From Methanobrevibacter sp. (GTDB lineage Archaea; Methanobacteriota; Methanobacteria; Methanobacteriales; Methanobacteriaceae): DNA of 64,000 bases. The notes under the pieces are model-generated. The model did not search any database. It had not been told where the DNA came from and worked only from the letters and a program-made list of their open reading frames with translations. Shown piece by piece: positions 8,489-18,101 of the stretch (position 1 is the stretch's first letter; every line of letters starts with the position of its first letter). The position numbers and the translations under genes are program-made. The stretch is taken from assembly GCF_017427765.1 (NCBI RefSeq), contig NZ_JAFRSC010000026.1, positions 1 through 64,000 of the forward strand, written 5' to 3'.

Positions 8489-9332
8489 ATTCGTTTTAAG
8501 ACTAGACAATGCTATTAAAGCTATAAATGATGCTGATTATATAATTATTGGTGCTGGTGCAGGATTTTCGGCAGCCGCAGGTATAGAGTATTCGGGAAAA
8601 CGTTTTGATGATAATTTCCAGGATTTCATTGAAAAATATGGGGTTCAGGATATGTATTCTGCAACCTTTTATCCATATGGGACTCAGGAAGAGAAATGGG
8701 CTCATTGGGCTCGTCATGTCTATGTAAACAGATATTCAGTTGGAAAAACAAAATTATATGGTCAGTTGCTTGATTTAGTAAAGAATAAGGATTATTTTGT
8801 CTTAACAACCAATGTTGAGCATCAATTTTGGATAAATGGCTTTGAAGATGAGAGAATTTTTGCAACTCAGGGGGATTATGGGCTCATGCAGTGTGCCACA
8901 GCCTGTCATGATAAATTGTATTCGAATGAAGAACTTGTTTTAGAAGCTATTGAAAAAACCGAAAACTGTAGGATTCCGTCTGATTTGGTTCCGGTATGTC
9001 CTGTTTGCGGCGGGAATATGGAAATTAATGTCAGAAAGGACAATTTCTTTGTTGAGGATGAAAAATGGCATGAAATGAGCGAAAATTATTCTAAATTCTT
9101 ACAGGGTGTTGACGAAAATAAAAATATTGTATTTCTTGAGTTGGGTGTAGGCTTTAACACTCCAGCCATTATAAGATATCCCTTTGAACAGATGACCTAT
9201 AATTATCCAAACACTACATTAATCAGATTAAATAGGGATTATCCTCAAGCAATTCCTGAAAACAGGGATAAGACAATAAGCTTTGATGAGGAAATTTCTG
9301 AGGTGTTTGATTATTGGATCAGTAGGATTTAA
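8481..9332 (+). CDS. Sirtuin-like (SirTM-type) ADP-ribosyltransferase candidate
   Basis: A 283-residue SIR2-fold protein. The NAD-binding start is [20 protein letters not shown] near residues 14-33, and the TTNVEHQF motif is near residue 112. Where ordinary deacetylase sirtuins carry the catalytic His-Gly, this protein reads FATQGDYG, with Gln in place of His, as in class M (SirTM) enzymes that ADP-ribosylate protein. A CATAC and CPVCGG pair gives a four-cysteine zinc site. It overlaps the macrodomain gene by eight bases, the transferase/hydrolase pairing known for SirTM operons. The GcvH-L and lipoate ligase genes usual in bacterial SirTM operons are absent here. The start at 8481 follows GGGGG with good spacing. 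Confidence 0.8.
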   Translation: MDKFVLRLDNAIKAINDADYIIIGAGAGFSAAAGIEYSGKRFDDNFQDFIEKYGVQDMYSATFYPYGTQEEKWAHWARHVYVNRYSVGKTKLYGQLLDLVKNKDYFVLTTNVEHQFWINGFEDERIFATQGDYGLMQCATACHDKLYSNEELVLEAIEKTENCRIPSDLVPVCPVCGGNMEINVRKDNFFVEDEKWHEMSENYSKFLQGVDENKNIVFLELGVGFNTPAIIRYPFEQMTYNYPNTTLIRLNRDYPQAIPENRDKTISFDEEISEVFDYWISRI

Positions 9333-11455
9333 ATATTTTTTAAATTCTCTATTTCTTTTTTTAAAAATCCATATATGGATTCTGCTCCAATTAGCTCTCC
9401 GGGATTTTCCCATTCATGAGGGTATAAAATAAACGGTTTAGTTTGGTTTCCTCCAAGTCCTCCGTGACTTCCAATCAGTTCTTCAAATGCGCAAACTTCA
9501 TCATTTTCCGAATCATAAAAACTGTTCACCAGAATATCAGGCATATTGTCGAATGCATTTTGTCTTTTTAGATGTCTGGAAGCATTTTTTCCAAACCCTT
9601 CAAGAGGGTCTTCTCCGACTATTTTTTCATTATCAATATAGTTTATTCCATTTTTACCTATTGCCATTGCGCCATTGTTTATGGAGTTTACAAGTATAAA
9701 CCCAATGCCTGAATGTTTAACAAGACCCGGAATCAAATCAGGAAATAGCATTACAATTTCTTCGTAGCTTAAACGTTGTTTCCATTGTGTCAAATAGATT
9801 AATCCCATATTTCCGGATCCTAAAACTATTAATTCGGAATCCTTTACTTTTTTTGTGTCGTGCTCAACACTTTCGTGGCCCCGGATGTAATCTAGACTGT
9901 TGGCGTATTTTTCCCGCAGATTAATGTACTGTTCATTTTCAAAGATTATTGCAGGTTTTCTGTTTTCTATTTCTTTTCTGATGTTTTGAATTGATTTGTT
10001 TTCATCAAATAAATTGTAGCGAATATCTCCAACTTTTTCTTTAATATTTTTTATCTGTTTATTTTCCGGAATGACTGCATCTCTAAAGTGGTCAATGTTG
10101 TACTTTGTTTTAAATATTTTCAAATCCTCGGGAAGCAATCTTCTAACGTAATCTCCCAGTGTCATTCCATATCTCTGTTTGAATGTTGCGCCAAAACTCT
10201 GTCCATGATCGGATAACACCACTAACTTATAGTCTCTGTCACTCATCTCAATAGCAGAGGAAAGTCTTTGGAATTGAAGGTCAATTTGTTTTAAAACACT
10301 CCAAACATCGTCATCTTCTACTCCTGAGTGATGAGCTACTTCATCATAACCCATAAATGTTGCATAAGCAGTATCAATGTTTCCTGTCAATATTTCGCCG
10401 GTTAGGATTTCTGTAGTAGCTTCTCTTAAAACCACATTAGCTCCTGCTCTAACGGCAGCATAAACTATTGTTCTTCTAATCTTGGGTTGAATATTTTTTA
10501 TATAATGAACAATTTGTGATTTTAACTCAAGGATAATATCCCACAAGAATAGAACGAAAATTCTGGGGAAATTGTAGGTGTCTAAAAATACTGTGTGCAA
10601 ACTTTTACTGTAGATTCTTTTTAATCCCTCCAATTTGGATGATGTTAATGTGGTTAGTTTGCTGTCTCCGGAAAACATGTTGGCAATGCTTATCCCGTCT
10701 ACAAGCAGACCTTCCCCATTACTTATTCTCTTTTCAATTTCAGGAGTGTCGCTTAATTTTCCAGAAACTATTATCCGATTGTCATTTTCTTTTTCAACCC
10801 ATCTGTATGCCACAATGTTTTTATTGTTTCCGTGCAGGATTCCAGCTTGGCTTGCTCCGGTTTGTGAGGACAAATCAGTTTCCCATTCCTTAAGGGTATG
10901 TGTTTTTTCATCTAACCACAGTTTTAAATTAGGCATGACTCCTTTATCTATGGCTTTTTGTAACGTGTTTTTTGACAGACCATCAATTTCAAGCATTATA
11001 ACTCCAGGATATCTTTTTTTATATGCAGTTTTTCTTTTTAAAGCATATTTTAAAATGTTTTTCATGTAACTGTCAAAGTAGTTTGTGTGGGTAGTGTTTA
11101 TCACAAATGTTGTAACTATTGCCATCACTATCGGAACTTGAAGCGCTCCATAAAAGCCGACATAAACTCCCGGAATAAAATATGCTGCGATATAAAATAT
11201 CAGTGAATTAATAAACAGGTTTGCGATACCTAATGTGAATATGATAAATTTCATTAGAAATCTCTGAAAAATAGGCCATAGCAGTGAATTTGCAATTGAT
11301 ACAGCAATTACAATTATGATGGCATTATACCAAGGACCGACTGTAAAATCAGCGCTGATGTAATCTGTTGCATATATTGCTATTATATTGGCTAATGCCA
11401 GCAGCAAATATGTTATTAATGTCCTTGAGTATGAAATTAATCTATTTTTAATCAT
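9329..11455 (-). CDS. Membrane-anchored alkaline phosphatase-superfamily protein
   Basis: A 708-residue fusion. The N-terminal part (about residues 1-125) has four transmembrane helices and resembles the PF04020 phage-holin-like membrane family. The rest is a phosphodiesterase/alkaline phosphatase-superfamily domain starting at PGVIMLEIDGLSKNTL (about residue 150), with the metal-site motif DLSSQTGASQAGILHG and the later FMGYDEVAHHSGV and VVLSDHGQS metal ligands. It probably acts at the outer membrane face on a phosphorylated envelope or nucleotide substrate. Its start overlaps the stop of the metallophosphoesterase gene upstream by four bases, so the two hydrolases form an operon. It converges with the sirtuin gene, the two stops overlapping by four bases. 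Confidence 0.8.
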   Translation of the reverse strand: MIKNRLISYSRTLITYLLLALANIIAIYATDYISADFTVGPWYNAIIIVIAVSIANSLLWPIFQRFLMKFIIFTLGIANLFINSLIFYIAAYFIPGVYVGFYGALQVPIVMAIVTTFVINTTHTNYFDSYMKNILKYALKRKTAYKKRYPGVIMLEIDGLSKNTLQKAIDKGVMPNLKLWLDEKTHTLKEWETDLSSQTGASQAGILHGNNKNIVAYRWVEKENDNRIIVSGKLSDTPEIEKRISNGEGLLVDGISIANMFSGDSKLTTLTSSKLEGLKRIYSKSLHTVFLDTYNFPRIFVLFLWDIILELKSQIVHYIKNIQPKIRRTIVYAAVRAGANVVLREATTEILTGEILTGNIDTAYATFMGYDEVAHHSGVEDDDVWSVLKQIDLQFQRLSSAIEMSDRDYKLVVLSDHGQSFGATFKQRYGMTLGDYVRRLLPEDLKIFKTKYNIDHFRDAVIPENKQIKNIKEKVGDIRYNLFDENKSIQNIRKEIENRKPAIIFENEQYINLREKYANSLDYIRGHESVEHDTKKVKDSELIVLGSGNMGLIYLTQWKQRLSYEEIVMLFPDLIPGLVKHSGIGFILVNSINNGAMAIGKNGINYIDNEKIVGEDPLEGFGKNASRHLKRQNAFDNMPDILVNSFYDSENDEVCAFEELIGSHGGLGGNQTKPFILYPHEWENPGELIGAESIYGFLKKEIENLKNI

Positions 11456-12321
11456 TCTATCAATATTTTTTGTTTTTTAGTCGTTTTTAGTGTGATTATT
11501 GTAATTTCAGGCTTGCAATTGATTCTGATTCTAAAAGAATTTGTTCCAAGACCTTTGCTTGTGTATTGAATCATATTTCCAACTTTATAAATTCCGACAG
11601 GGAATTTTGTTGAATTTGGTCCTCTAAATGGGGTTGTTTCAAATTTTGGTATGATAAATTGGCCTCCATGGGAATGGCCTGAAATCTGCAAATCAAACTT
11701 GTTTGTTTGTGAGGATTGCTTTGCAAAATCCGGTTCGTGAGCGAGCAATATTGTTGGAATGTTTTGAGGTAATTTTTCAATTACTTTATCTAAATCATCT
11801 GCACAAACAGTACTTGAATCAACGCCTGCCAAATTTAAACGGTCTTTGCCTTTTTTAAGGGTAACAACATCATTACTTAAATCAACAACATCTGAGGCTT
11901 TAAATATATCCCTTACTTTTTGTGCGCCCATCCAGTGGTCATGATTGCCTAAAACACCGAATTTTCCATCAGGAGCTTTTAATTTTTTAAATGATTTTTT
12001 TAAAGAATCCAAATAGCAATCTATTACATATGAAAAATAATCGCCTGTTAAAGTAATCAGATCAATGTTTAAGGCGTTTACATAATCAATTAGGTCATCT
12101 AGATACTCGGGATTAATCCATTGACCCAAATGGATATCTGTTAAATTTAAAATGCGATAATTGTTAAAATTCCAGCCCAAATTTTCCAATTCAATATCAA
12201 TTTCAACCAAATCAATGTTTTTTTCACTAAACTTTTTGTCTGGAAGTGAATATGTTATAGCATCCTGAATGCCTTGGCGAACTTTCATTGCTGAAGGTTT
12301 CTCAATTTCTTCATCTTTCAT
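11452..12321 (-). CDS. YkuE/YaeI-like metallophosphoesterase
   Basis: A 289-residue calcineurin-like phosphoesterase. The metal-binding motifs appear in order: NLTDIHLGQ (Asp and His), TGDYFS, GVLGNHDHW, LAHEPDF and SGHSHGGQF. There is no signal peptide or transmembrane helix. The roughly 40-residue N-terminal tail is specific to this protein. The family includes lipid-linked and UDP-sugar phosphodiesterases, but the substrate cannot be told here. Its coupling to the membrane alkaline-phosphatase-like gene suggests a shared envelope phosphate task. Confidence 0.82.
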   Translation of the reverse strand: MKDEEIEKPSAMKVRQGIQDAITYSLPDKKFSEKNIDLVEIDIELENLGWNFNNYRILNLTDIHLGQWINPEYLDDLIDYVNALNIDLITLTGDYFSYVIDCYLDSLKKSFKKLKAPDGKFGVLGNHDHWMGAQKVRDIFKASDVVDLSNDVVTLKKGKDRLNLAGVDSSTVCADDLDKVIEKLPQNIPTILLAHEPDFAKQSSQTNKFDLQISGHSHGGQFIIPKFETTPFRGPNSTKFPVGIYKVGNMIQYTSKGLGTNSFRIRINCKPEITIITLKTTKKQKILIE

Positions 12322-12400
12322 GTATTTTATAATTTACTTTCTGAAACTATTTATAATTTTAAAAACATACATTTAGGTGTTATTAATTAAAGTGATTATT

Positions 12401-13591
12401 ATGCTTCAAATTGCAGTTTGTGGAAAACCAAATGTTGGAAAATCATCTTTTTTCAATTCAGCAACAGCATCTGGTGTTGAAATGGCTAATTATCCATTTA
12501 CAACAATTGATGCAAACAAGGCTGTTGCTCATGTAATTAAAGATTGTCCATGTAAGGAATTGGGCGTTACATGCAATCCTCACAATTCAATTTGTATAGA
12601 TGGAAAAAGATTGCTTCCAATTGAATTAATAGATGTTGCAGGATTGGTTCCTGGAGCACATGAAGGAAAAGGATTAGGTAATAAATTTTTAGACGATTTA
12701 ATGCAGGCTAAAGTATTCATAAATGTTATTGATGCTTCAGGTTCTACAGATTTGGAAGGAAATCCTGTTGACGCTGGAAGTCACGATCCACTTGAAGACT
12801 TGGAATTTTTAGAAAACGAGATTGTAATGTGGATGTATGGAATTTTATCAAAAAATTGGGTAAGACTTATCAGAAAAGTAGGTGCTGAGCATTTAGATAT
12901 CTCAAAAGTATTGTTTGACCAGCTGTCCGGTACTGGTATAGCTATTGAAGATATTATTGAGGCTAAAAGAACAGTTGAACCTGATTATAACAAATGGGAA
13001 GAAGAAGACTTAATTGAGCTTACAAGAAATATCCTCCATATTGCAAAGCCAATGATGATTATTGCAAACAAAGCGGATTTGCCAACTTCCAAAGCAAATA
13101 TCGAAAGAATTAAGGAAAAATATCCGAATGTTATTCCAACATCTGCAAATTCCGAAATTGCACTTGTAAAAGCAAATGAATCCGGTCTGATAAGTTATGT
13201 TTCAGGTGAAGACCATTTTGAAATATTAAAACCTGATGAGTTATCCGAACCTCAAAAGAAAGCTTTGGATTATATTCAAGCTAATATTTTGGATGTTTAT
13301 GGAAGTACCGGTGTTCAGGATGCTTTAAACTATGGTATTTTTGAGCTATTGGATAATATTGTGGTCTATCCGGTTCAGGATGAAAACAAATACACTGACC
13401 AAAAGGGCAATGTTTTGCCTGATGGATTTTTGGTCAAAAGAGGCTCCACTCCTCGTGAGCTGGCTTATATTGTCCACACAGACATTGGAGATAAGTTCAT
13501 GCATGCAGTAGATGCCAGATCTAAAATGCGTGTGGCCAGTGATTATGAACTCAAAGACGGCGACATTATTAGTATTATTACAAGAGGTTAA
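12401..13591 (+). CDS. YchF/OBG-family GTP/ATP-binding protein with TGS domain
   Basis: A 396-residue OBG-family P-loop protein. G1 is [10 protein letters not shown] at residues 6-15. G3 is [20 protein letters not shown] near residue 78. NKAD at about residue 224 serves as G4, and a TGS domain occupies the C-terminal 80 residues ([20 protein letters not shown] onward). Members bind ribosomes and act in translation or redox stress, and archaeal ones are widely conserved. The ATG at 12401 follows GTGATT. The in-frame upstream TTG lacks a binding site and would add eight residues not expected in the family. It stands alone, divergent from the metallophosphoesterase operon. Confidence 0.88.
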   Translation: MLQIAVCGKPNVGKSSFFNSATASGVEMANYPFTTIDANKAVAHVIKDCPCKELGVTCNPHNSICIDGKRLLPIELIDVAGLVPGAHEGKGLGNKFLDDLMQAKVFINVIDASGSTDLEGNPVDAGSHDPLEDLEFLENEIVMWMYGILSKNWVRLIRKVGAEHLDISKVLFDQLSGTGIAIEDIIEAKRTVEPDYNKWEEEDLIELTRNILHIAKPMMIIANKADLPTSKANIERIKEKYPNVIPTSANSEIALVKANESGLISYVSGEDHFEILKPDELSEPQKKALDYIQANILDVYGSTGVQDALNYGIFELLDNIVVYPVQDENKYTDQKGNVLPDGFLVKRGSTPRELAYIVHTDIGDKFMHAVDARSKMRVASDYELKDGDIISIITRG

Positions 13592-13630
13592 TTCCTCTGC
13601 TTTTTTTTAATTTTATTTTAGGTGATGATT

Positions 13631-13945
13631 TTGCAGAAGGTTAAAATCACAGTTGTTAAAAAAGTCAGGCATGATGATTTAATTGAAAAATATGAAAATC
13701 CTCTAGAGCATGAGTGTGATGTTGAATTAAACCAGGTTTTCATTGCAAACGGATGGGAAAAACCTGAAAATTTCTGTGACAGCGCATGGGAAAGTCTTTC
13801 TCCATTTGTACTGGCTTTAGCTAACGGTGCTGAAGATTTCTATGACGGTTGGATGAAGAATAAAAAATCTGCCATGATATCCTGCAATGACGGTTTTAGG
13901 CCTGTAAGTTTTCTTTTAGAAACAATGGATGAGAAAGCGGATTAA
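13631..13945 (+). CDS. TIGR04076-family protein
   Basis: A roughly 104-residue cytoplasmic protein of unknown function that fits the TIGR04076 family. It starts MQKVKITVVKKVRHDDLIEK and has the conserved WESLSPFVLALANGAEDFYDGW segment and an ISCNDGFRPVSFLLE end. Two cysteines (CDSAW and ISCNDG) are in the expected places. A TTG start at 13631, five bases after AGGTGA, is preferred to the GTG/ATG at 13622/13625, which overlap that site. It is likely a single-gene unit. Confidence 0.7.
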   Translation: MQKVKITVVKKVRHDDLIEKYENPLEHECDVELNQVFIANGWEKPENFCDSAWESLSPFVLALANGAEDFYDGWMKNKKSAMISCNDGFRPVSFLLETMDEKAD

Positions 13946-13960
13946 TCATTAACAGATAAT

Positions 13961-14980
13961 ATGGCTGAATTAATCGATAAAACTGTAACCTTTTTTAAAA
14001 AAGAGATTGTATTTTGCATATCATTAATTTTAGCTATTGTATCTTGTTTTTTTGTTGAACCGAGTAGTAATTATTTTCATTATATCAATTGGCAAACGAT
14101 TATACTGCTTTTTGTAATAATGGTCATTGTTGAAATTTTAAAAAATTTATCTGTTTTTGAGATTCTGATTCGAAAATTAGTAACTAGAACAGCAAATACG
14201 CGAAATCTTGTTTTAGTTTTAGTATTTGCTTGTTTTTTTAGCTCCATTTTTATTACAAATGATGTTTCTTTAATTATTTTTGTACCATTCGCCATTTTGG
14301 CTTTAAAAAAAGTTGAAAAAACAAATTTAATAATATTTACAGTCTGTCTGCAGACCATAGCAGCTAACGTGGGTTGTATGGTTCTTCCTATTGGTGCTCC
14401 ACACAATATTGTAATGTATACTGTGTCTAATATATCATTTACATCATTTTTCTTATTGCTTTTACCTTATATTATCGTATCTATGCTATTTTTAGCAATA
14501 TTATTATTTTTTATTCCTAACAACGATATAGTTTTACCTGAACTAAGTAAAATAGAAATCAATAGGAAAAACTTCTTTAAAAGAATTTTATTTGGTGTTG
14601 ATTATTATTTGCTTTTAACTTTTATTGCTCTTTTTATTTTAATAGGCAATCTGGAAAATATCGCGTTTTTCAAATCATTTTTTACCAAGTGGATTGTTGG
14701 AAATGAGGTTCTCTGTGGTGTTATTTCATCTCAAATTATTTCCAATGTTCCTGCAGCAATGTTACTTAGTGGTTTTAGCACTAATTATGAAGCCATTATT
14801 GTTGGAATTAATATTGGAGGTTTTGGAACCCTTATAGCCTCTATGGCCAATTTGATTTCCTATAAAATTCTTGTTCGCGAATTTGATGATTTTAAAATTA
14901 AATATTTGATTGTTTTTACAGTTTTAAATGTAATTTTACTGATAATCTTTTTTGGAGTTTACATATTCGCGCCTAATTAA
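13961..14980 (+). CDS. SLC13/ArsB-like anion permease
   Basis: A 339-residue membrane protein with about nine to ten hydrophobic helices and the ion-transporter superfamily pattern of two inverted halves. The loop FFSSIFITNDVSLIIFVPFA in the first half and ISSQIISNVPAAMLLSGFS in the second are the typical paired re-entrant signatures (TNDVSL and SNVPAAM). Substrates of this superfamily include citrate, sulfate, arsenite or Na+/H+. None can be assigned here. It ends four bases into the convergent gene on the other strand. Confidence 0.75.
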   Translation: MAELIDKTVTFFKKEIVFCISLILAIVSCFFVEPSSNYFHYINWQTIILLFVIMVIVEILKNLSVFEILIRKLVTRTANTRNLVLVLVFACFFSSIFITNDVSLIIFVPFAILALKKVEKTNLIIFTVCLQTIAANVGCMVLPIGAPHNIVMYTVSNISFTSFFLLLLPYIIVSMLFLAILLFFIPNNDIVLPELSKIEINRKNFFKRILFGVDYYLLLTFIALFILIGNLENIAFFKSFFTKWIVGNEVLCGVISSQIISNVPAAMLLSGFSTNYEAIIVGINIGGFGTLIASMANLISYKILVREFDDFKIKYLIVFTVLNVILLIIFFGVYIFAPN

Positions 14981-15921
14981 AATATAACGCCAGGTTTGTT
15001 TTGATTTTGATAAGCATACCATGTACTGTTTTCAATTAAAAATTCCCTTGCCAGATATTTGACGATTTCTGGTGTTTCACCGTCTATCGCAATCTTGGCT
15101 TCAACTTCTTCATATAAATGTTTCATTCTTTTATGGTCTTCTATAGTGTCTGATAGTGACATCTTTCCATAGTAGCTTGCACCAAATAATGCTATTGCTG
15201 AAAAAGTTCCCAGAGCTATTTTTAATAAGGCTCTAACAAGGTTTGCATCAATATTTCTTGGGGGATTACTCAACATGATAGATTCAAAAACTAGTGTGGC
15301 GACATATGCGATTATACTTAAAGCGATTGTAATTTGGACAATGCGAGTATTCTTTTTTTCTTTCGGTTCTTTTTTTTCGATAGCACCTATATGGTATTTT
15401 TTTTGTGATCTAATCCAAATGTCTGAAATTTGTTTGATTTGAGTTATCTTTTTAGGTGTTTTAGGTAGGATTTCTAAAATCCAAGGCACACCCTCTTTAG
15501 TAAACCATGGAATAATGGTTTTCACATCAGTTTCATTTCCTGATATTAAAAGGAAAAATTGCACACGAAGTGTTTCAGCAAGTACTCTATATTCCAGGTA
15601 TTTTCTATGGGAATCCCATCGCATTGCTAAATCACTGAAGAAATATGAAATTATTATTAGGGGGATGCATGTGAATATGAGCAAATGCCATTCGGCTTCA
15701 TCATAAAGAAGAAATATAAAAATCAATGCACTTCCCATAAATGCCAATAAAAAGAGATTTCTTTCGTGTTTTTTAAAATTCTCTATACTTAAAGCATCAG
15801 CATAGCTGTACATCTCATCGATTTCTTTTAATGTTTCATCTGTTATTGGCTCATCCATAATGTGGTCTAAGTAACCTGTGTAATTTGCCTTGTCTTCTTT
15901 AAAAACTTCTGTTCCGTTCAT
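14977..15921 (-). CDS. SLATT/DUF4231-like four-helix membrane protein
   Basis: A 314-residue protein with two transmembrane pairs at about residues 51-70 and 76-94, and 199-217 and 231-251. Between them is a cytoplasmic part with KYLEYRVLAETLRVQFF, and the C-terminus contains LAREFLIENSTWYAYQNQNKP. The combination of a TM hairpin, a YR-LAE-LRVQFF motif and an ENS-WY end matches what is known of SLATT domains, membrane effectors often tied to SLOG or nucleotide-second-messenger systems. No SLOG, CD-NTase or other sensor gene is adjacent, so it is a lone copy here. The assignment is by motif memory and moderate. Confidence 0.5.
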   Translation of the reverse strand: MNGTEVFKEDKANYTGYLDHIMDEPITDETLKEIDEMYSYADALSIENFKKHERNLFLLAFMGSALIFIFLLYDEAEWHLLIFTCIPLIIISYFFSDLAMRWDSHRKYLEYRVLAETLRVQFFLLISGNETDVKTIIPWFTKEGVPWILEILPKTPKKITQIKQISDIWIRSQKKYHIGAIEKKEPKEKKNTRIVQITIALSIIAYVATLVFESIMLSNPPRNIDANLVRALLKIALGTFSAIALFGASYYGKMSLSDTIEDHKRMKHLYEEVEAKIAIDGETPEIVKYLAREFLIENSTWYAYQNQNKPGVIF

Positions 15922-15946
15922 GTAATTGGACCACTATTTTTTTAAA

Positions 15947-16345
15947 CTATTCATCTAATAAATCAGCTACTTTTTTTGCAATAAATACGCAACAGTCAAC
16001 ACATGGGGACTTATCGACTCCATTATTGGTTATCTTATCACATCTGACTGTTCCATATTCATCTTTAAATGAATTGAAAATTTCCTTTGCATTGGATTTG
16101 ATTTTTGAGGTATCATCTAAAATTAAACCGTTTGCCATTAAGGCACCGGTAACTGCACCGCAGGTTCCTTCATCAAATGTTCCACCCATTCCGCCTGCAA
16201 ATCCGCAAGCTAATTTTGTCATCTCTTCGGTTGTGATGTCCACACCGGCAGTTTCACAAAGTCCCATTAAAGTTGACTCAGAACAGCTTTTAGATTTTCG
16301 GTATTCTCTGATTTTATCCTCTAAAATTTTTTCGTCAAGCTTCAT
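15947..16345 (-). CDS. C_GCAxxG_C_C family probable redox protein
   Basis: A 132-residue protein with the spaced cysteine pattern of this family. It shows SCSESTLMGLCE, CGFAGGMGGTFDEGTCGAVTGALM, then RCDKITNNG and SPCVDCCVFIAKKV. Members are thought to be membrane-associated or cytoplasmic redox proteins binding metal through these cysteines. The gene is monocistronic and divergent from cfbD, with an AT-rich 85-base spacer between the two starts. Confidence 0.85.
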   Translation of the reverse strand: MKLDEKILEDKIREYRKSKSCSESTLMGLCETAGVDITTEEMTKLACGFAGGMGGTFDEGTCGAVTGALMANGLILDDTSKIKSNAKEIFNSFKDEYGTVRCDKITNNGVDKSPCVDCCVFIAKKVADLLDE

Positions 16346-16430
16346 AATGCAATCTCCTGAATTTGTTAATTAATTATATTAATTAAGAATTTTATATAAT
16401 TATTTGTTAAATTTATCAGGTGAAAAAAAT

Positions 16431-17501
16431 ATGCATCCAAGACCGAGTCCAATTGCTGCGTCTCTCTACACTTTAAGAGACATGAATGTTGATGTTATTA
16501 TTATGCATGGGCCAAACGGTTGCTGTTTTAGAACCGGTCGTTTACTTGAAAGTGACGGGGTAAGGGTTCTGACAACCGCAATGGCAGAAAACGATTTTAT
16601 TTTAGGCGCCGGCGAAAAGCTGGAGGAAACTTTAATTAAGGCTTATGACATGTTTGAACCGAAACTGATGGGCGTCGTTGGAACATGTGCAAGTATGATT
16701 ATTGGTGAAGATTTAAAAGAAGCCATAGCCAATGCTGATTTGCCGTGTACTGTAATTCCAGTTGAATCCCATGGGGGATCAGGGGAAGGTGACAATACTG
16801 TAGGAGCCATCATGGTTTTAGACGCAGCTGTTGAATGTGGTGTTATACCAAGAGATGAGGCAGACAGACAAATTGAAATGCTTGAAAAAGCAACAGAAGT
16901 TGAAAAAACCCGTGGAATGGCACAGGGTAAATATATCAAACCTAATTTCGGCGATTCCAAGGAAAATGTTGCAAAAATTGTTGTTCAAGCTTTAAAGGAT
17001 GGAAATAAAGTTGCTTTTGTACATAATGCTAAAAAAGAAACAGCATATCTGTTTGCAGATATTATCAACTTTGATTATAAAGACATTAACAGTGATAATA
17101 AACCAATTATTGTAGCTAATTTGGATGAAAACACAGGTCTTGAAAGAATCAGGGGCCATGCAAGAAATATCGTAAATCAACTGCCGATGGATATTGACTA
17201 TATAACTGGTGGACTTGATGAATATCCGGTAACAGCAAATGCAGCGGCACAATATCTGAAAGATAAGGATTTGGACTTGATTGTCGTATTTGGAGTTCCT
17301 CATGCATTTCCAATTGAGGAATTTGACGTTGAATCTGTTGCAGTAACTGATGGGCCTCGTTTGGTTGAGCCTCTTAAAGATTTGGGCTATACTCATGTTG
17401 TAGCGGAGCTTGACGCACATTCAAAAACTTTAGGAACTGAAGAAATAGTATTTTCCGATTTTGGCGGAATGATTAGAGCAGCTATCGGATGGTTGGAATA
17501 A
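16431..17501 (+). CDS. cfbD: Ni-sirohydrochlorin a,c-diamide reductive cyclase, NifD-like subunit CfbD
   Basis: A 356-residue NifD/nitrogenase-alpha homologue that starts [20 protein letters not shown] and carries [12 protein letters not shown] and [15 protein letters not shown], the cluster-binding cysteine region shortened relative to true nitrogenase. This is the pattern of CfbD, which with the NifH-like CfbC performs the six-electron reductive cyclisation in coenzyme F430 synthesis, needed for methyl-coenzyme M reductase. The start at 16431 follows AGGTGA, and an in-frame upstream codon at 16404 is rejected. It is followed one base later by hisH and then an AIR synthase-like gene, a co-directional cluster. 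CfbC is not in the window. Confidence 0.85.
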   Translation: MHPRPSPIAASLYTLRDMNVDVIIMHGPNGCCFRTGRLLESDGVRVLTTAMAENDFILGAGEKLEETLIKAYDMFEPKLMGVVGTCASMIIGEDLKEAIANADLPCTVIPVESHGGSGEGDNTVGAIMVLDAAVECGVIPRDEADRQIEMLEKATEVEKTRGMAQGKYIKPNFGDSKENVAKIVVQALKDGNKVAFVHNAKKETAYLFADIINFDYKDINSDNKPIIVANLDENTGLERIRGHARNIVNQLPMDIDYITGGLDEYPVTANAAAQYLKDKDLDLIVVFGVPHAFPIEEFDVESVAVTDGPRLVEPLKDLGYTHVVAELDAHSKTLGTEEIVFSDFGGMIRAAIGWLE

Positions 17502-17502
17502 A

Positions 17503-18099
17503 ATGATTACAATTATTGATTATAAAAGTGGAAATTTAAAAAGCATTTCCAACGGTTTTAAAAAAATCGGTTGTGATTATCAGATTACTGATGATAAAGA
17601 AATAATTGCAAACAGTGATTATCTGGTTCTTCCGGGTGTCGGAGCATTTGGAAGTGCAATGGAGAATTTAAAACCGTTTGAAAGTGTTATTAAAGAGCAT
17701 GTTGCTGATGACAAGCCATTTCTTGGAATATGTCTTGGCCAGCAGGTACTGATGAGTGAAAGTGAGGAATCTCCAGGCGTTAAAGGTCTGGATTTATTTA
17801 AGGGGCATGTTGAAATGCTTCCAAAAGGTGTTAAAATACCTCATATGGGTTGGAATAAATTAAATGTAGTCAATAATTCTCCTATTCTGGAGGGTATTGA
17901 TGGTGAATATTTCTATTTTGTTCATTCATATCATGTAGTGCCTGATGAAGATGATATTATTGCCGGAACTTGCGAATACGGCGGTGATGTTGTGGCATCA
18001 TTAAATCAGAATAATTTGTTTTCCACACAGTTTCACCCGGAAAAAAGCGGTGAAGCGGGACTTAAAATTTTGAAAAATTTCACTAATTTGGAGATTTAA
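17503..18099 (+). CDS. hisH: Imidazole glycerol phosphate synthase glutaminase subunit HisH
   Basis: A 198-residue class I glutamine amidotransferase. It starts ITIIDYKSGNLKSISNGFKK, has the oxyanion region LPGVGAFGSAMENL, the nucleophile elbow GICLGQQ (Cys near residue 76), and the catalytic His-x-Glu in QFHPEKSGEAG. It supplies ammonia to HisF for imidazole glycerol phosphate and AICAR formation. HisF is not nearby. It starts one base after the cfbD stop and is followed two bases after its own stop by the AIR synthase-like gene. Confidence 0.92.
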   Translation: MITIIDYKSGNLKSISNGFKKIGCDYQITDDKEIIANSDYLVLPGVGAFGSAMENLKPFESVIKEHVADDKPFLGICLGQQVLMSESEESPGVKGLDLFKGHVEMLPKGVKIPHMGWNKLNVVNNSPILEGIDGEYFYFVHSYHVVPDEDDIIAGTCEYGGDVVASLNQNNLFSTQFHPEKSGEAGLKILKNFTNLEI

Positions 18100-18101
18100 T
18101 T

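Noticed and set aside
10635-11069. Plus-strand frame within the phosphatase-like gene
   Set aside because: A shadow of the real minus-strand gene, which shows full metal-site motifs.
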